In this document: positions 1-12,077 of the stretch, in pieces
How positions within the stretch are numbered: position 1 is the first letter of the stretch
Layout: the number at the start of each line of letters is the position of its first letter
Assembly: GCF_028502605.1 (NCBI RefSeq)
Contig: NC_079236.1
Location: 2,232,001 to 2,296,000 of the forward strand
Length of the DNA stretch: 64,000 nt
Reading direction: 5' to 3'
DNA from: Trichoderma breve
Lineage: Eukaryota > Ascomycota > Sordariomycetes > Hypocreales > Hypocreaceae
Notes under the pieces: generated by a model
Database searches by the model: none
What the model saw: the letters and a program-made list of their open reading frames with translations, nothing else
What the model was told of the DNA's origin: nothing
Made by a program: the position numbers and the translations under genes

Positions 1-770
1 GCACCCTGGCAGTCACGGTCCCGGAGAATGAAATGACCCCTATATTCTAGAGTACCTTTTCTGAAGCTAGGCTGTACCTCGTACTGGTAGCAACAACCTG
101 TAAACCGGCTAGTAGGTCAACGTGTTCAGGAAAACCTCAACATAGCCCTCCCCAAAAAATTTATCTCAAAGTTATTCAAAGATGTGCTAAACTTTAGATA
201 AGGACCAGAGAAAAGAAATCTCAGAACAGGTAACTTTGATGTTAATTGACTGAATATTATGGTATGTTTGAAAGAGTGCTGAGCAAATGAAGTACCATGT
301 ACAGATATAGCTACAATGAGACAGGTAGAGCTACTGGGGGTCCTACTAAGGCTGTAAAGCTTCTATATAGAATTCATATATTTTCTATAATGTATGCTTT
401 AATTAAGAATAAATCTTACTTCTCTTTGAAATAACTTTAACGAAATTTGAATTTTGGGCACTTGATAACGAGATGTTAATCCTTGATGTGACGTACCTAT
501 GTGGGTAATAGAAGGTACCTTGGCACCTTTCCTGCATGGTAAGGTACATTTGCACCTCGACACTTACACCTTGGCTGAAGGTACCTGGGAAGTACCATGT
601 ACCAGGTAGTGGCTTTGTTTGCTACGTCAGGTAGCCACTTGATTCACGCTCTGATCTATTAGTATCGTGATATCGATATCTCAAGTCTCCATAATTTACT
701 ATTAACAGAACTTTTCCTGGTCCGCCTCGATTGCTACTCCAGAGCATATACATGGCAATCTACGTCTAGT
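1..770. other. Intergenic sequence upstream of MTG1
   Basis: I see no supportable gene here. The stretch has moderate GC and holds several KpnI-like GGTACC/GTACC words, including the palindrome GTACCATGTACC near 592-603 and a related copy near 293-303. A small AT-rich patch lies at about 365-440. The last 150 bases are the probable MTG1 promoter and leader. The left edge of the window may cut a neighbouring gene's flank, but nothing coding is visible. Confidence 0.5.
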
Positions 771-1778
771 ATGGCACAATTCGTCCCTCGCCGTTCATTT
801 GGCGTCCCTTCATCAGTTCCAAAGTCCTATTTCCTGGGCCATCACCAAGCCGCTGTCAGTAAATTGAAGACGGTTCTCTCAAGGATATCTCTCGTCATTG
901 AGTGCCGGGACTTTCGACTGCCTCTATCAACTCACAATCCCATTCTTGAAAAAGCAGTTGCCGGCTGTCCAAAGCTCATCGTATATACGAAACATGATCT
1001 AGGTAGCGACAGTCCCGGCGCCCGTCAATTGCTGCAGAGGCTTCATGGGCGACGAGCAATGTTTTGGGACAAGAACCGTGCCTCAAGCACAGCCTCGCTA
1101 CTAAAACGACTCAAGGAGACTGCTTACGAAGTAGACTCAATAACAGGGCTGTGCGCGCTGATAGTGGGCATGCCCAATGTGGGTAAGAGTACGTTGCTGA
1201 ACGCCCTTAGAAGCACTGGGACAACAGGGAGGACGACCAAAGTAGCCAAGACAGGTGACCAAGCAGGCGTAACCCGTAAGATCGGAACAAGTGTTCGCGT
1301 TATTGAACCGGAAGAGAGAGGGGGTGTCGGCGCTGGTGTATATGTGCTCGATTCACCAGGAGTCTTTGTCCCGTACGTCGAAGATGGAGAGACAATGATC
1401 AAAATCTCTCTCGTACAGGGTATCAAGAAAGGTCTCATAGCAGATGAGATATTGGCAGACTACCTGCTTTACAAGATGAATCTTTGGGATCCCCACCTCT
1501 ACCATCGATACTGCAGTCCAACAAACGATATTCACGAGTTCCTGCTTGCCGTGGCGAAGCGGGATGGCAAGCTGAAGGCCGGTGGCGTCCCGGATATGGG
1601 AGAATCTGCTGCCAGGGTGTTGTCCGAGTGGCGGAAGGGTAAACTAGGCAGATATGTGTTGGATGATCTCTCTGATGAAGCCCTTCAACGTCATGAGTTG
1701 ATGGCATCCAGTCCCCCAGTAAGCCTGAACCAAGGGAAAAAAGCATGGAAAGAGCAGAGGAAAGAAACCAGCGCATAA
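771..1778 (+). CDS. MTG1: Mitochondrial ribosome-assembly GTPase Mtg1
   Basis: This single-exon gene of 335 residues encodes a circularly permuted GTPase of the YlqF/MTG1 family. The G motifs occur in permuted order: G4 TKHD at residues 73-76, then the P-loop GMPNVGKST at about 133-141, then G3 DSPG at about 194-197. In yeast and human, Mtg1 acts on the matrix side of the inner membrane in late assembly of the mitochondrial large ribosomal subunit. The C-terminal part (about 205-310) matches the family tail, ending in an ARVLSEWRKGKLGRYVLDD-type segment. The Arg-containing N-terminus could serve as a targeting signal. The length is close to the yeast protein (about 367). The start is the first ATG after an upstream region with no obvious intron. 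It converges with CTI6. Family identity is secure; the mitochondrial role is by homology. Confidence 0.92.
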   Translation: MAQFVPRRSFGVPSSVPKSYFLGHHQAAVSKLKTVLSRISLVIECRDFRLPLSTHNPILEKAVAGCPKLIVYTKHDLGSDSPGARQLLQRLHGRRAMFWDKNRASSTASLLKRLKETAYEVDSITGLCALIVGMPNVGKSTLLNALRSTGTTGRTTKVAKTGDQAGVTRKIGTSVRVIEPEERGGVGAGVYVLDSPGVFVPYVEDGETMIKISLVQGIKKGLIADEILADYLLYKMNLWDPHLYHRYCSPTNDIHEFLLAVAKRDGKLKAGGVPDMGESAARVLSEWRKGKLGRYVLDDLSDEALQRHELMASSPPVSLNQGKKAWKEQRKETSA

Positions 1779-2214
1779 GAACCCAGATCTAGGAATTCAT
1801 GACCATTTACGTTGAACGGCGTTTCGACTGCTTGTTGTTTATATCACATGAGTTCACTGCAAAGGAAAGCCGCAATGCATGGCATAGCATGGCAAATAAG
1901 TATAAGATAGATCCTATGTAGTGTTTGTACATCGCAAGTCGTGAGAGCCTCTCCCAACATGTAGAACAACGGGCAAAGGGGGAAAGAAGAAGAAAACTAG
2001 CCTTGCTGGCCATTAGCGGGCTGTGATGATGCCTTTCCATCATTATAGCGTTAAGAATAACAAATGAGACCTTAAATTAAGACATGTCATGAACTCCTGA
2101 TTTTCCCCCGACTCGAAAATAAAACAAAAATCAAACAGCTTGGGTATTATGTAGTAGATGGATGATGATTCTTAAACGACGAGTTAGGGGCGGCCATACT
2201 CGCTATTATGCATA
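1779..2214. other. Convergent intergenic region MTG1/CTI6
   Basis: These 436 bases separate the stop codons of two convergent genes and should hold both 3' untranslated regions and polyadenylation sites. I see no coding signal, RNA gene or repeat. Small reading frames on the minus strand (about 1807-2043) lack any recognisable content. Confidence 0.5.
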
Positions 2215-4077
2215 TCACGCGTATTGATTTTGCCACTTGACCATATCTCGTGTAAGAACATCCATCATCTCGATGCAACTCAAATCTTTAAAATCCTTGG
2301 ACATGGGAGTGTCAGTTGGGGACGTGGTAGGGTCCTGTGAGTGCTGATTCGTCGAGTTATTGCTGCGATCCAGTGTTGCTTCAGCTGCTAAGTCGACCTG
2401 AGTTCTGGAGATGAAGTCCATTATTGCAGCCACCCGCCGCTTCATATCCAGCATACTCATCCGACCGGCGATGCCCAGCTTTGTTTTCGAGCTACCCTTG
2501 TGATCGCTGCTATGCTTAGCGTGTGTAGATGTTGTCGCATTGGTCGCTCGTTGGGCGTCTCGTGATACAGATCGGGCGGGCGAATGCTCGGTTTCCGCAT
2601 TTCGATCCTTTGTGTATTGGTTCTTCCCCTTGCCCTTCTTGTGGTTGCTCCGGGAGGTTCGCTTTTGGGGATTTGCAGTTGATGAGTGGCTCGCAGGAGG
2701 GGTTCCGGGAATAGGCGATGGTACTGGGGCTGGTTCAGGGAAAGTCGATGGCTCTGCGCTCTTTATAACAGGAGTCTTCATGGACGGCGGGTTTACTTCC
2801 TCTGATACATCGGAATCTGGTTTTCTGTAAGTGCCTGGCCTAATGCATCTCGTCCTTGAGCCGCTTAACTTACCTTCAGTACGTCGCCTATCGGCCCGCC
2901 CTTTTCGTTTGCTCGCGCTCTCTTGCCGCAGACGATCTTTCTCCTCCTTGTCTGATTTCTCCGTGCCTTTATAGCCTCGCAATCTCTTCTGTTCGCTGTG
3001 ACCATTGCTTTCGTCATCGGTATTTTCTTGACTGATGGTGTCCATTGGTTTTGGAGGCGGCGAAGGGGACTGCGAATTTGTGCGTTGCCTTTTAACAGTG
3101 ACATGGTTTCTGCGAGGGAGATTAACAGAAATTCAAAATGTTTATGAATTGTAGAAAAGGGCACGAACTCTTCGCTATTACTGCGTACCCGTTTTGTACG
3201 CCTAATGACACTCTCTGTGCCGTCTTGCCCTACCTCTTCCTTGCTCGCTTCAATTGCTCGTCGTAACTGTTCATCATCATAAGCCGCATCGCGGCTGTTC
3301 ATTGTAGATCGGCGTTTAGATATTTGTGAGGTCGATTGAGATCGAACGGACTTCGCACTACCCAGCCTGGGAGATCGAGCACCATCCTTTGCTATAGAAG
3401 TAGCCCGAGATGAAGTTCTAGCAGGTCGACTCAGAGGCAGATATTTGGAGTATTTTTGACTAACGGAAAGTATCACCAACCCGTTAGAGTTTGCTCAGAA
3501 ACGACGCAATGGAAAGACTGCCTTACCCATTATTTGCTGTTTGTATTTTGTGAAGATCTTTTCGACACTGTTCGCAGAAGTATTCTTCAGGAGAGCTCTC
3601 TGCGCTAAATATGCCGACACATGCTCCGTGCTGCCATACTTTGCAAATATCGCACTGCACAAAAAAACCAGTAACATCTTCACTTAGTTCAATTGAAGCG
3701 AGGAAGTAGGCGTCTGAACCATCGACGGGAGGACGGCCGGGGTAGTCTTCGCAGCCACAGATACACCGGACTGCCTCATCCTCTTCGTCTTGCAATGGAT
3801 CTGGTTCGTTGGACATGTCGAGAGCCTCGTTTCGCAAGCCCTTGTATTGCTCGTCGTCGTGGCCGCGCTTTCGCCTCCGGCCAAGCAGCGTATCGTCTAT
3901 GTCGTCAAGCGGATCAGACGATACAGATGCACTAGGCGTGGATTTGCCCGAAGGAGGTCGATTAAGGGATCGGGTATGTCGCTCGAGACGGGTAAAATTG
4001 GTCGATGAGAGGGATTGTTGAGAATGGGAAGCCAACGTGCGAGCTCTGGATGATCGTCGCGGCGAGGATGGTGCCAT
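2215..4077 (-). CDS. CTI6: PHD-finger histone deacetylase complex subunit Cti6
   Basis: Exons, transcribed right to left, are 4077-3527, 3459-3169 and 3109-2215 (578 residues). Introns are 67 and 59 nt; the second uses the weak donor GTTCGT, which is required to keep the frame. A PHD finger occupies roughly residues 83-150, with C-x-C, C-x2-C, H-x2-C and C-x2-C ligands ending at YFCEQC. Right after it comes the QKYSKYLP segment and then an acidic and basic, low-complexity region. This layout matches fungal Cti6, a chromatin reader in the Rpd3L/Cyc8-Tup1 system that acts in the nucleus. The ATG at 4077 is preferred over an upstream frame because the MAPSSPRRSSRART start is typical. A further tiny in-frame intron near 2835-2880 (39 or 45 nt) is possible. 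It shares a 481-base divergent promoter with the gene to its right. Confidence 0.85.
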
Positions 4078-4558
4078 TGAATACTGTAAGCACCAGAAGG
4101 AGGGGGGCGGGAAAAAACAAGTATGCGCGGTACAAAAAAACAAAACAAAGTGCGATCAAATGTCTAACATCTAGCCAAGTTCGGAGTGTCTACTCGGTAG
4201 TAAGTAGGGGCGGAGAGGAAAAGCAGTTGCACATGATTTGTATGCGGAAGAGGTCATTTTGAATAAAGTCTGCCAGAAAGTAGGAGCCGAATAGCGCAGG
4301 CTGCATACGGCTTAGCCCAGAACTACTTTGGTACTTACAGTCCACTAAGCCTTAGCCTCTCCACATCTTCGCGTAGGATGATGTATTCGGTACGTTTTCC
4401 CAATCTCATCTCAGCAGTAATTTTACCCAATATCTTTCTTGTCCATCGTTTACGCTTCGTTTTCCTTCATTCGTCTTTCAGTTTATTCATTTTTATCTGC
4501 ATGCTGTAACAGCTGCGTACAAGTGGAAGCTTCGGAGGCGCAGTCCGCTGTATCCGCC
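4078..4558. promoter_or_regulatory. Divergent promoter region, CTI6 / Ser-rich protein gene
   Basis: The 481 bases between the two start codons must contain both core promoters. Pyrimidine-rich tracts such as those at about 4428-4490 on the plus strand are typical of fungal transcription start areas. No clear TATA box or named operator can be assigned. A leader intron in either gene cannot be excluded. Confidence 0.5.
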
Positions 4559-7500
4559 ATGTTTAAGCTATCGCGACGACGCGATCACTCGCTTCAGGTA
4601 AGGTTTTAAGCTCCATGGCATTTTGCGCCAACATTATTCTTTCGCAAAATCAGCAGCGATTTCAATGGCCTACACTACGGCTGTGTCCCATTTGACTTTG
4701 ATTCATCTAGCGACTTGCGACATTGCGTGGACAGACAGCTAAGTTATCTCACAGCCTCTGACAAAGGAAACGGCCGATCCCAATGCCGCGACCGCCGCCG
4801 CATCCGCCTTCATGCGAGGCAATCCAGCCCCGTCACCATCTCTATCTTCAGCAGCAGCCGCTGCCGCCTTACGGGCGCAGCCAAGTCCACCGACAAATGT
4901 TTCGCAAGTCTCTTCGAAAAGAAGCCAGCGCCGCACTTCCTCGCTGTCGTCGCCCATCGGCCGCGACCGAGGCAAGAGTAATCTGCACAGAAGCCCTAGC
5001 GTGAGTTCCATGAGCGAACGAACGTTTCGACGATCACCATCGCCTGGTCACACGCCTCTCGGAAAACAAGATGTCCCCCCCGTGCCCACTATCCCAGCCT
5101 CTAAGGCTGTTACGATGCCGTTACGGACTCAAAATTTCCAAACCGCAAGCCAGAAGTCGCAAGGCAATCAACAAGGCTCCTGGTTTGGGGCCGCCACTGT
5201 TCATGATACATACCAGGAGAAAGGGGCAGAGGTGTTGCCAGAATTGACACCCGATTTACCTGAATCTCGTTCTGGGAGCGTCAGCTCATCTATAAACTTC
5301 TCATATCCTCGCGCACGGATAACATACGACTCTCACACGCCATCCGACCAGGACCTTGTCTATGACCCAAATTCAAGAAGAATGGTCTTGAGAGGCACAC
5401 TTGTACAAGCTAGTCATCCAATTGAGGCCGCTAAACCAGCTGAGAAGGCAAAAGGAACAAAACCAGCCAATCGGGATCATATATCACAAGAGCCAAACAA
5501 TGAAATGAAGCCAGTGATACCCAACGACATTCAGTCGGAACCCTTTTCAACCGCAATTAGCCAATCCCACGCGACTGGTAGATCTTTGGGGAGGAGGAGC
5601 CCGAATGAAAACACGTCGATGACGTCAATGGCAACAGAAACGCTATCACAGGAGAGGGAGCTTGAAACAGAAGAATCCCGGGATTGGCAAAACCATAATA
5701 CTTCTCAAAACGAAGCCTCCGAATTTGCGATTGAGCCAAGTTTGGCACCTGGATTAGCGAACTGGGACCATACGAAGACCGAGATACCAATTTCCTATGC
5801 CGGATCTGGTTCGGAGACATCCGTTCGATCAGCTCATTTTGCATCATCAACTGATCAGTTAGTCGTTAAGCACGAACCTCCACCACGATCTCTGTCTCCT
5901 AGAAAGTCAGCTCTTAAATCTGCCATTTCGAGCCGTGGAAGTCAGTCATCGCATCCTAATGAGAATCCGGACTATCCATTCATTGGGACTTCTCACTCTA
6001 GCAAAGATGACTCCCTGGCAAGCCAGAGGAAAAGTGCTAGAGTAAGCTGGAACGACAATAGCACAGTTGTAGTTGCTGAACCTAGCAAGTTTGAAGAAGC
6101 AGATTTCTCAGCAGTGCACGGCCTTCAGTCAAGACACAATACACAGGGTACCCTCGACAGCTTGAAAGCAAACAGGGCGTCTTCCCCGCAACAAGATGAA
6201 ATAATGTCTCCTCGACCAGCACTTCCATTATTTGGGAGTGTGCGTGATAAAAAGGGGAAGGAGCCCGAAGAACGTCAGCTTGTTCGTCCGCGTGAACATT
6301 CCCTTTCACCCCAACCGCCACCGCCGTCCAGTTCGCAAACACTGTCTTCTATCACCAAAGATGAAATCCCCCCACCAATAGAGTCAACAAAGACGTTTCA
6401 TTTTGGTCGCGGACAGACTCCAAGAAATGTAGCGAATATTTCCAAATATCGGGAGCCATTGCCAGCCATCATCGCATCTACCGAAAGTCTTGGACATGTG
6501 AGCGAAGACTTGTATAGTTCCGGGGATGAGCTATTCGAAGATGTCTCAACCGGTACAGAGCAGTCAATGGCTCAAAAATCGTCAAAGGATGTATCGGCAA
6601 ACTCAAGCCCGCTCTCTGACGTGTTACCAGACGAAAGTTCAAAAGTATCAGATGCAAAGGCATTGAATAAGTCGCCAGGCATTTCTAGTTCAAATACGGA
6701 TTCTTCGGCCATGCATCATGATACTTCATCTATGACGGAGCCAAACTCTCTTCCGGGAAGTTTCCCAGAAGATGAAGATATCTCCAGGCTCCACATGGAC
6801 GACGCAAACGCATCTATCACGCCTGCATTAGCACTTGCTTCAGGATATAAGACTGGCAACCAAGAAGAACATGACTCAGACATGGACAGTATTTACAGTG
6901 ATGCGTACGAAGATCTATCCGATGCTGGCGACGGTGGATTCATGTCTCTTGATGCTGCACTGGTCAGTCCACCCATGATAGGTGTAGACCGCAACAAATC
7001 GCAGATCAATGCAAGCACTGGGGGGAAGCCGCTGGATAACACCACAAGTACTCCCATTCAATCACCTGATGATTGGGAGATGGCTAAAGCATACTGGAAA
7101 AGCCTTACCTCTGAGGAGAGGCGCCAGCTCGAAATGGAGGCCCTTCGGGAAGCTGATGATGAGGCTATACGGGAGCGTGTATCGACAAAACGACCTACGA
7201 CCTTGGCTGATATTTCGGGGCACTCCTCTAATTCAGAACAGAGAAGTCAACGGCAACAATCCCAGAAGGAACGTCAAGCGCGAACCACACTGGTGTCACC
7301 CGACGAACCAAGACAACAGTCGATCAATTCCAAACCAGCCGATAGATCTCGAACTATGCCCAAGACCAATACCAAGATGGAACCGAAAATAGGAGAAGAG
7401 CCTATGCGACATACTGATTTTGCCATGACAGATGCTCAGGGAGGGCGAGGCTCGCTGCAGCAACCAACTACCACGGCACGCACCGGCTTGGCGATGGGAC

Positions 7501-8714
7501 GCAGGTTACAAAAATTAGCTCGCCCAAAACGCTCGGCAAGTCATGAACAGAAGTACATAGGTGATGAGCTCCGTGGCCCAACCACCAGGCCCAGATCATC
7601 TTACGACCCGTTAGTCTCAACAGAATATAGTCTAAGACGTCCAAAGCAACATGCGACACACAACTCGACTGCAGAACCTACGGTAAATACTGTCATTAAG
7701 CCTACTTTGCGGCGACGGGGGTCCGACTCTAGCGAGAGCAGTTTCGTACGTAGTAGGTCCATCGGCAGTCCTCGAAGTGGATTTAGGTCATCAATGCGAA
7801 GCAGCTCTTTTGATCCGAGGCCATCATCATCTGGTAATAAGGGTAGAAACAGGTTGACTCTACGTTCGTTATCACCCACAACGTCACATCAGAGGCACCA
7901 TTCTGCTGCGCCAGCTGCTCCTTCTCGGCAATTGGTAGAGAATCCAAATCGTCAGCCATTCCAGCGACACTCAGTTGCTCCACGTATCAGCCAATCTCTA
8001 TCAAGGAGAGATGAGGATTCGACATACGGCGATCACTTGTCAGATTCTAGTGATGACGACATGAACACAACTCCGTTGACAAACGGCTCTATCACGGGTG
8101 ATGAATACGAACCCGTTCATTCGAGGTTGAAACAATCTATTCTGAATATGTATGCACGCAACAACCTCCCTGACCAAAATTCTAGTGCCAGCGCAGGTAT
8201 CAACTCCGGTTTGCCAAAACACGATGCGCCCAAACCGAGAGTTGACCAATACCACACTGAGGAGAACCCACATCTACCTCTTGATCAGCTATCCGGCGCC
8301 TCGGCTCGCCGACCAGGGCTCATCTCCACACTCAGGCGCAAGAGCCATGCAAACGTCAAAGAATCCAGCGACGCTGACGGTGCCCGTAATGCTCTACCGC
8401 ATCATCACAGTGAAGACGCAACGTCTACACGGAACAGCGTCATACCCAACCATGCAATAGGCTGGCCATTGCAGAACAGGAAGGGCGAGACGAATGAAGC
8501 TTCAATGACGTCACCGCTTGTAGACACAGGAAGACGATCCGCAGCTAGCGGCTCTATTGTCAAGGACGAGCTGACGTCAGAACCCCGCCATCAACATGAG
8601 CTTCAGCTTTATGAAGGTAGTTCTGATGCAAACCACGCTAATACTCTCCTATCACAAGAACCTAAGCGAAAGAAGTTTAACAGCCTGAGGAAAATGTTTA
8701 AAATTAATAATTAG
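4559..8714 (+). CDS. Large Ser-rich fungal protein of unknown function
   Basis: I extend this gene upstream of the long open frame. A 13-codon first exon (4559-4597, MFKLSRRRDHSLQ) is joined across a 157-nt GTAAGG...CACAG intron to exon 2 at 4755-8714, giving 1,332 residues. The joined N-terminus (PLTKETADPNAATAAASAF, then an Ala-rich run) looks like a motif seen in Pezizomycotina proteins, which supports the tiny exon. Most of the protein is predicted disordered: rich in Ser, Thr, Pro, Arg, with many RSxS-type patches. One better-ordered, charged segment (DDWEMAKAYWKSLTSEERR, about residue 785) may be helical. The C-terminus is basic (RPGLISTLRRK, then KFNSLRKMFKINN). No catalytic domain, signal peptide or membrane segment is visible. 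A cortex, cytoskeleton or polarity scaffold would fit the composition but is only a guess. Confidence 0.8.
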
Positions 8715-9100
8715 GTAATTATAGAATTCGAATAATGAGATAAGATTATATAGGAATTAATGGTGTAAAAGAATTTAATGGCACGCTAGTTTCGCTATGA
8801 CCATGGTGTGTTAGTTCCGCAGCTAAACCTCCTGGGTAGGTACTTAGTACTTGGGAGTTGAAGCTTCAAGCTTCAGGAAGATACATTCCTACATACATAC
8901 AGGAGAGGTAGCATTTCACTTGCAAACAATTAGCGCAAACTGCGCATTTTGATTGCAGAGCTTTCATTACATCAGCACGTCATATATTAATATATTAATA
9001 TCTCTCATAGCTGCTGGGCATCAAGTTTTGTTCTTCAGGCAATAACACAAAGCTCTCATCGAAGCTACCCCGCCTCCCACGTCCCACGCAACTCTGCGCC
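8715..9100. promoter_or_regulatory. Intergenic region and GLC3 promoter
   Basis: These 386 bases contain the 3' end of the Ser-rich gene and the promoter of GLC3. An AT-rich near-palindrome (CATATATTAATATATTAATA) lies at about 8980-9000, roughly 100 bases before the GLC3 start, and could act as a TATA-like element. Nothing else is recognised. Confidence 0.45.
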
Positions 9101-11606
9101 ATGGCAGCTCCGAACGACAAGCAAGATATCCCCAAGGATGGCACAGGTTTGATATAACAAATGGCGAATGGGTCACAATATCATTTTAGCTAACTCTAAT
9201 TGAAGGCGTCATCCAGCTAGACCCATGGCTAGCCCCATTCGGCGATGCGCTGAAGAGGCGATACTCTAAAGCTCAGGACTGGATCAAGGTTATCAACGAA
9301 ACTGAAGGTGGCTTTGACAAGTTCTCCAAGGTATGGGCTGCTGCTTTGGCCCTCAGCTTGCTGCTTCTTCTGTTTCTTCTTGGTGACTGACCTTACCTAT
9401 TACAGGGCACTGACATCTTCGGCTTCAATGTGGATGAGAAGAACAACGTTATATATCGCGAGTGGGCGCCAAACGCCGAACAGGCATATCTCGTGGGAGA
9501 CTTCAGTATGTCTTTTACCTTATGCCTTAAGACACCACCAGTCCGACTAACATGTGATACAGACGGTTGGAACTTCACGTCTCACCCAATGAAGAAGAAT
9601 GCATATGGCGTGTTCGAGATCATAGTTCCAGCCAAGGGGGGTGAGAAGGCGATACCCCATAATTCCAAAGTCAAGGTACTTTTGTCCAACATTCTTGAGC
9701 AAAGTATAAATGCCTGTGCTAATTATTAGATCTCTCTTGTTCTCCCTGGAGGTCACAGAATCGATCGTTTGCCAGCCTGGATTAAATATGTCACCCAAGA
9801 TCTCTCTGTTTCGCCGGTATATGACGCTCGATTTTGGAGCCCAGCGCCGTCGGAAAGATACAAATTTCAGCACTCACGACCACAAAAACCTGAGAGCATC
9901 AGAATATATGAAGCCCATGTCGGAATCTCATCTCCAGAGCAGCGCGTCACCACGTATGAAGAGTTCACGGAAAATGTACTTCCCAGAATCAAAGACCTTG
10001 GTTACAACGCCATCCAGCTGATGGCTATCATGGAACATGCCTATTATGCTAGCTTTGGATACCAGGTCAACAGCTTTTTCGCAGCCAGCAGCCGATATGG
10101 AACTCCCGAGGGATTGAAGAAGCTTGTTGATACCGCTCATAAGATGGGAATTGTCGTCCTCCTGGATGTAGTCCACAGCCACGCGTCAAAGAACGTACTT
10201 GATGGCCTCAATCAATTTGATGGAACGGACCACCAATACTTTCACAGTGGCGGAAAAGGTAACCACGACCTTTGGGACAGCAGACTCTTCAACTATGGTC
10301 ACCACGAAGTCATGCGATTTTTACTAAGCAACCTCCGATTCTGGATGGATGAGTACCACTTCGATGGCTTCCGCTTTGACGGTGTTACTAGTATGCTCTA
10401 CCTCCACCATGGAATTGGAACGTACGTCTATTAACTCTTTCCCTTCTATCTTATGATCCAGTGTTTGCTAATGAATCATTTCTAGTGGCTTCTCTGGTGG
10501 TTACCATGAATACTTCGGCCCCGATGTTGATGAGGAAGCTGTTGTGTATTTGATGGTTGCTAACGAGATGCTGCATTCGCTCTATCCCGAGTGTGTCACT
10601 GTTGCCGAAGACGTGTCAGGAATGCCAGCTCTCTGCCTCCCGCTTTCACTTGGTGGAATAGGATTCGATTATCGCCTTGCTATGGCCATTCCTGATATGT
10701 GGATCAAGATTCTAAAGGAGAAAACAGATGAGCAATGGGATCTTGCCAACATCTGCTTCACTTTGACCAACAGACGCCATGGTGAAAAAACCATTGCCTA
10801 TTGCGAAAGCCATGATCAAGCGTATGCACTCTATACCTACTAATGATTGATGATGGAATCGTGGCTGACAACTGAGCACTAGACTTGTCGGAGATAAAAC
10901 ACTGATGATGCACTTGTGCGATGCGGAAATGTACACCCACATGTCGACCTTGTCACCATTGACACCAGTGATTGATCGTGGAATTGCACTGCACAAGATG
11001 ATTCGACTTCTTACTCATGGTCTAGGTGGAGAGGGATACCTCAACTTTGAGGGCAATGAATTTGGCCATCCTGAATGGCTAGATTTCCCTCGAGCAGGAA
11101 ACAACAATTCCTTCTGGTATGCCCGTCGACAGTTCAACCTCACAGAAGATAACCTGCTTCGATACAAATTCCTGAACACCTTCGACAAGTTGATGAATGA
11201 GTGTGAAGCACAGTATGGCTGGCTGCACGCGCCCCAGGCTTATATCTCCTTGAAGCACGAAGGAGACAAGGTAATTGTGTTTGAGAGGGCAGGACTTGTT
11301 TTCATCTTCAACTTCCACACAGACCGAAGCTTCAGCGACTACCGTATCGGAGTCGAAGTGCCTGGAACGTACAAAATAGTACTGAACAGCGACGCGGAAA
11401 GAGTTGGTGGCCATAACAGGATTGATGAAGGAACACGTTTCTTCACGACAGCCATGGAGTGGAATGGAAGGAAAAACTGGACACATGTTTATATTCCTTG
11501 CCGAACTGCTTTGGTATGTTTCCATTTTACGTCGTCTATTCATGAGAGATTAAGGCTAACCCAACATGATTAGATTCTGGCACGGGAGAGTTCAGCAACT
11601 CAGTAA
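9101..11606 (+). CDS. GLC3: 1,4-alpha-glucan (glycogen) branching enzyme
   Basis: Eight exons (9101-9146, 9206-9330, 9406-9505, 9563-9675, 9730-10421, 10486-10821, 10883-11513, 11574-11606) give 691 residues; all introns are GT-AG and 54-75 nt. The enzyme cuts an alpha-1,4 glucan chain and rejoins it by an alpha-1,6 link, creating glycogen branches in the cytosol. It has an N-terminal CBM48-type module ([18 protein letters not shown]), then a GH13 barrel with DVVHSHAS, the nucleophile Asp in DGFRFDG (about residue 345), the acid/base Glu in VAEDVSG (about 400) and the third Asp in ESHDQA (about 469), then the C-terminal beta domain. All catalytic residues are intact and length is normal for fungal branching enzymes (about 700). 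Confidence 0.95.
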
Positions 11607-12077
11607 TTTACAAGCTTGTTGCTTGAGTCATCTATCTGTCAAGAGGTGGTATCACATTGAGCGATGTCAAATATAAAAGGAGGCCATTTAACTGCAAATG
11701 CGGAGAAACTCTATAATACCCATAACCGTGAGATGTATGCAGTGATGACTCTTGCCATGAGAATTTGTTTGTTAGTCTCTTGGATGCATGTACAGACATA
11801 GGCGCTGCTGGTTCGCTTTGTAGTTGTGTTGTATATCCAATTTACTTCTAGGAACACCATAGAAAAGTTGCGATCAACATCTTGTACCTCGGCATCCCAT
11901 ACCGTGTTGTTTACTCTAGCATCATACATGGTGGGGTTGGAGGGGCAGCTAAGGCAACTCCAAGATATAGCAAGCTGCGCCCAGCCATTGACTTCTTTCA
12001 ACCCATTGGTTATACCAACTACCAATGGCTGCCGCTACTTAAGCATCTTGTCCTCCCTTTACGAAATCCCGATAGCG
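11607..12077. other. Intergenic region between GLC3 and ETR1
   Basis: A 471-base same-strand gap with the GLC3 terminator region and ETR1 promoter. Open frames crossing it (for example from 11,826) are upstream extensions of the ETR1 first exon without protein-like content. No RNA gene or repeat is seen. Confidence 0.45.

Noticed and set aside
9547..9873. Minus-strand frame across GLC3
   Set aside because: Shadow of GLC3 exons and introns; the opposite strand encodes a complete branching enzyme.
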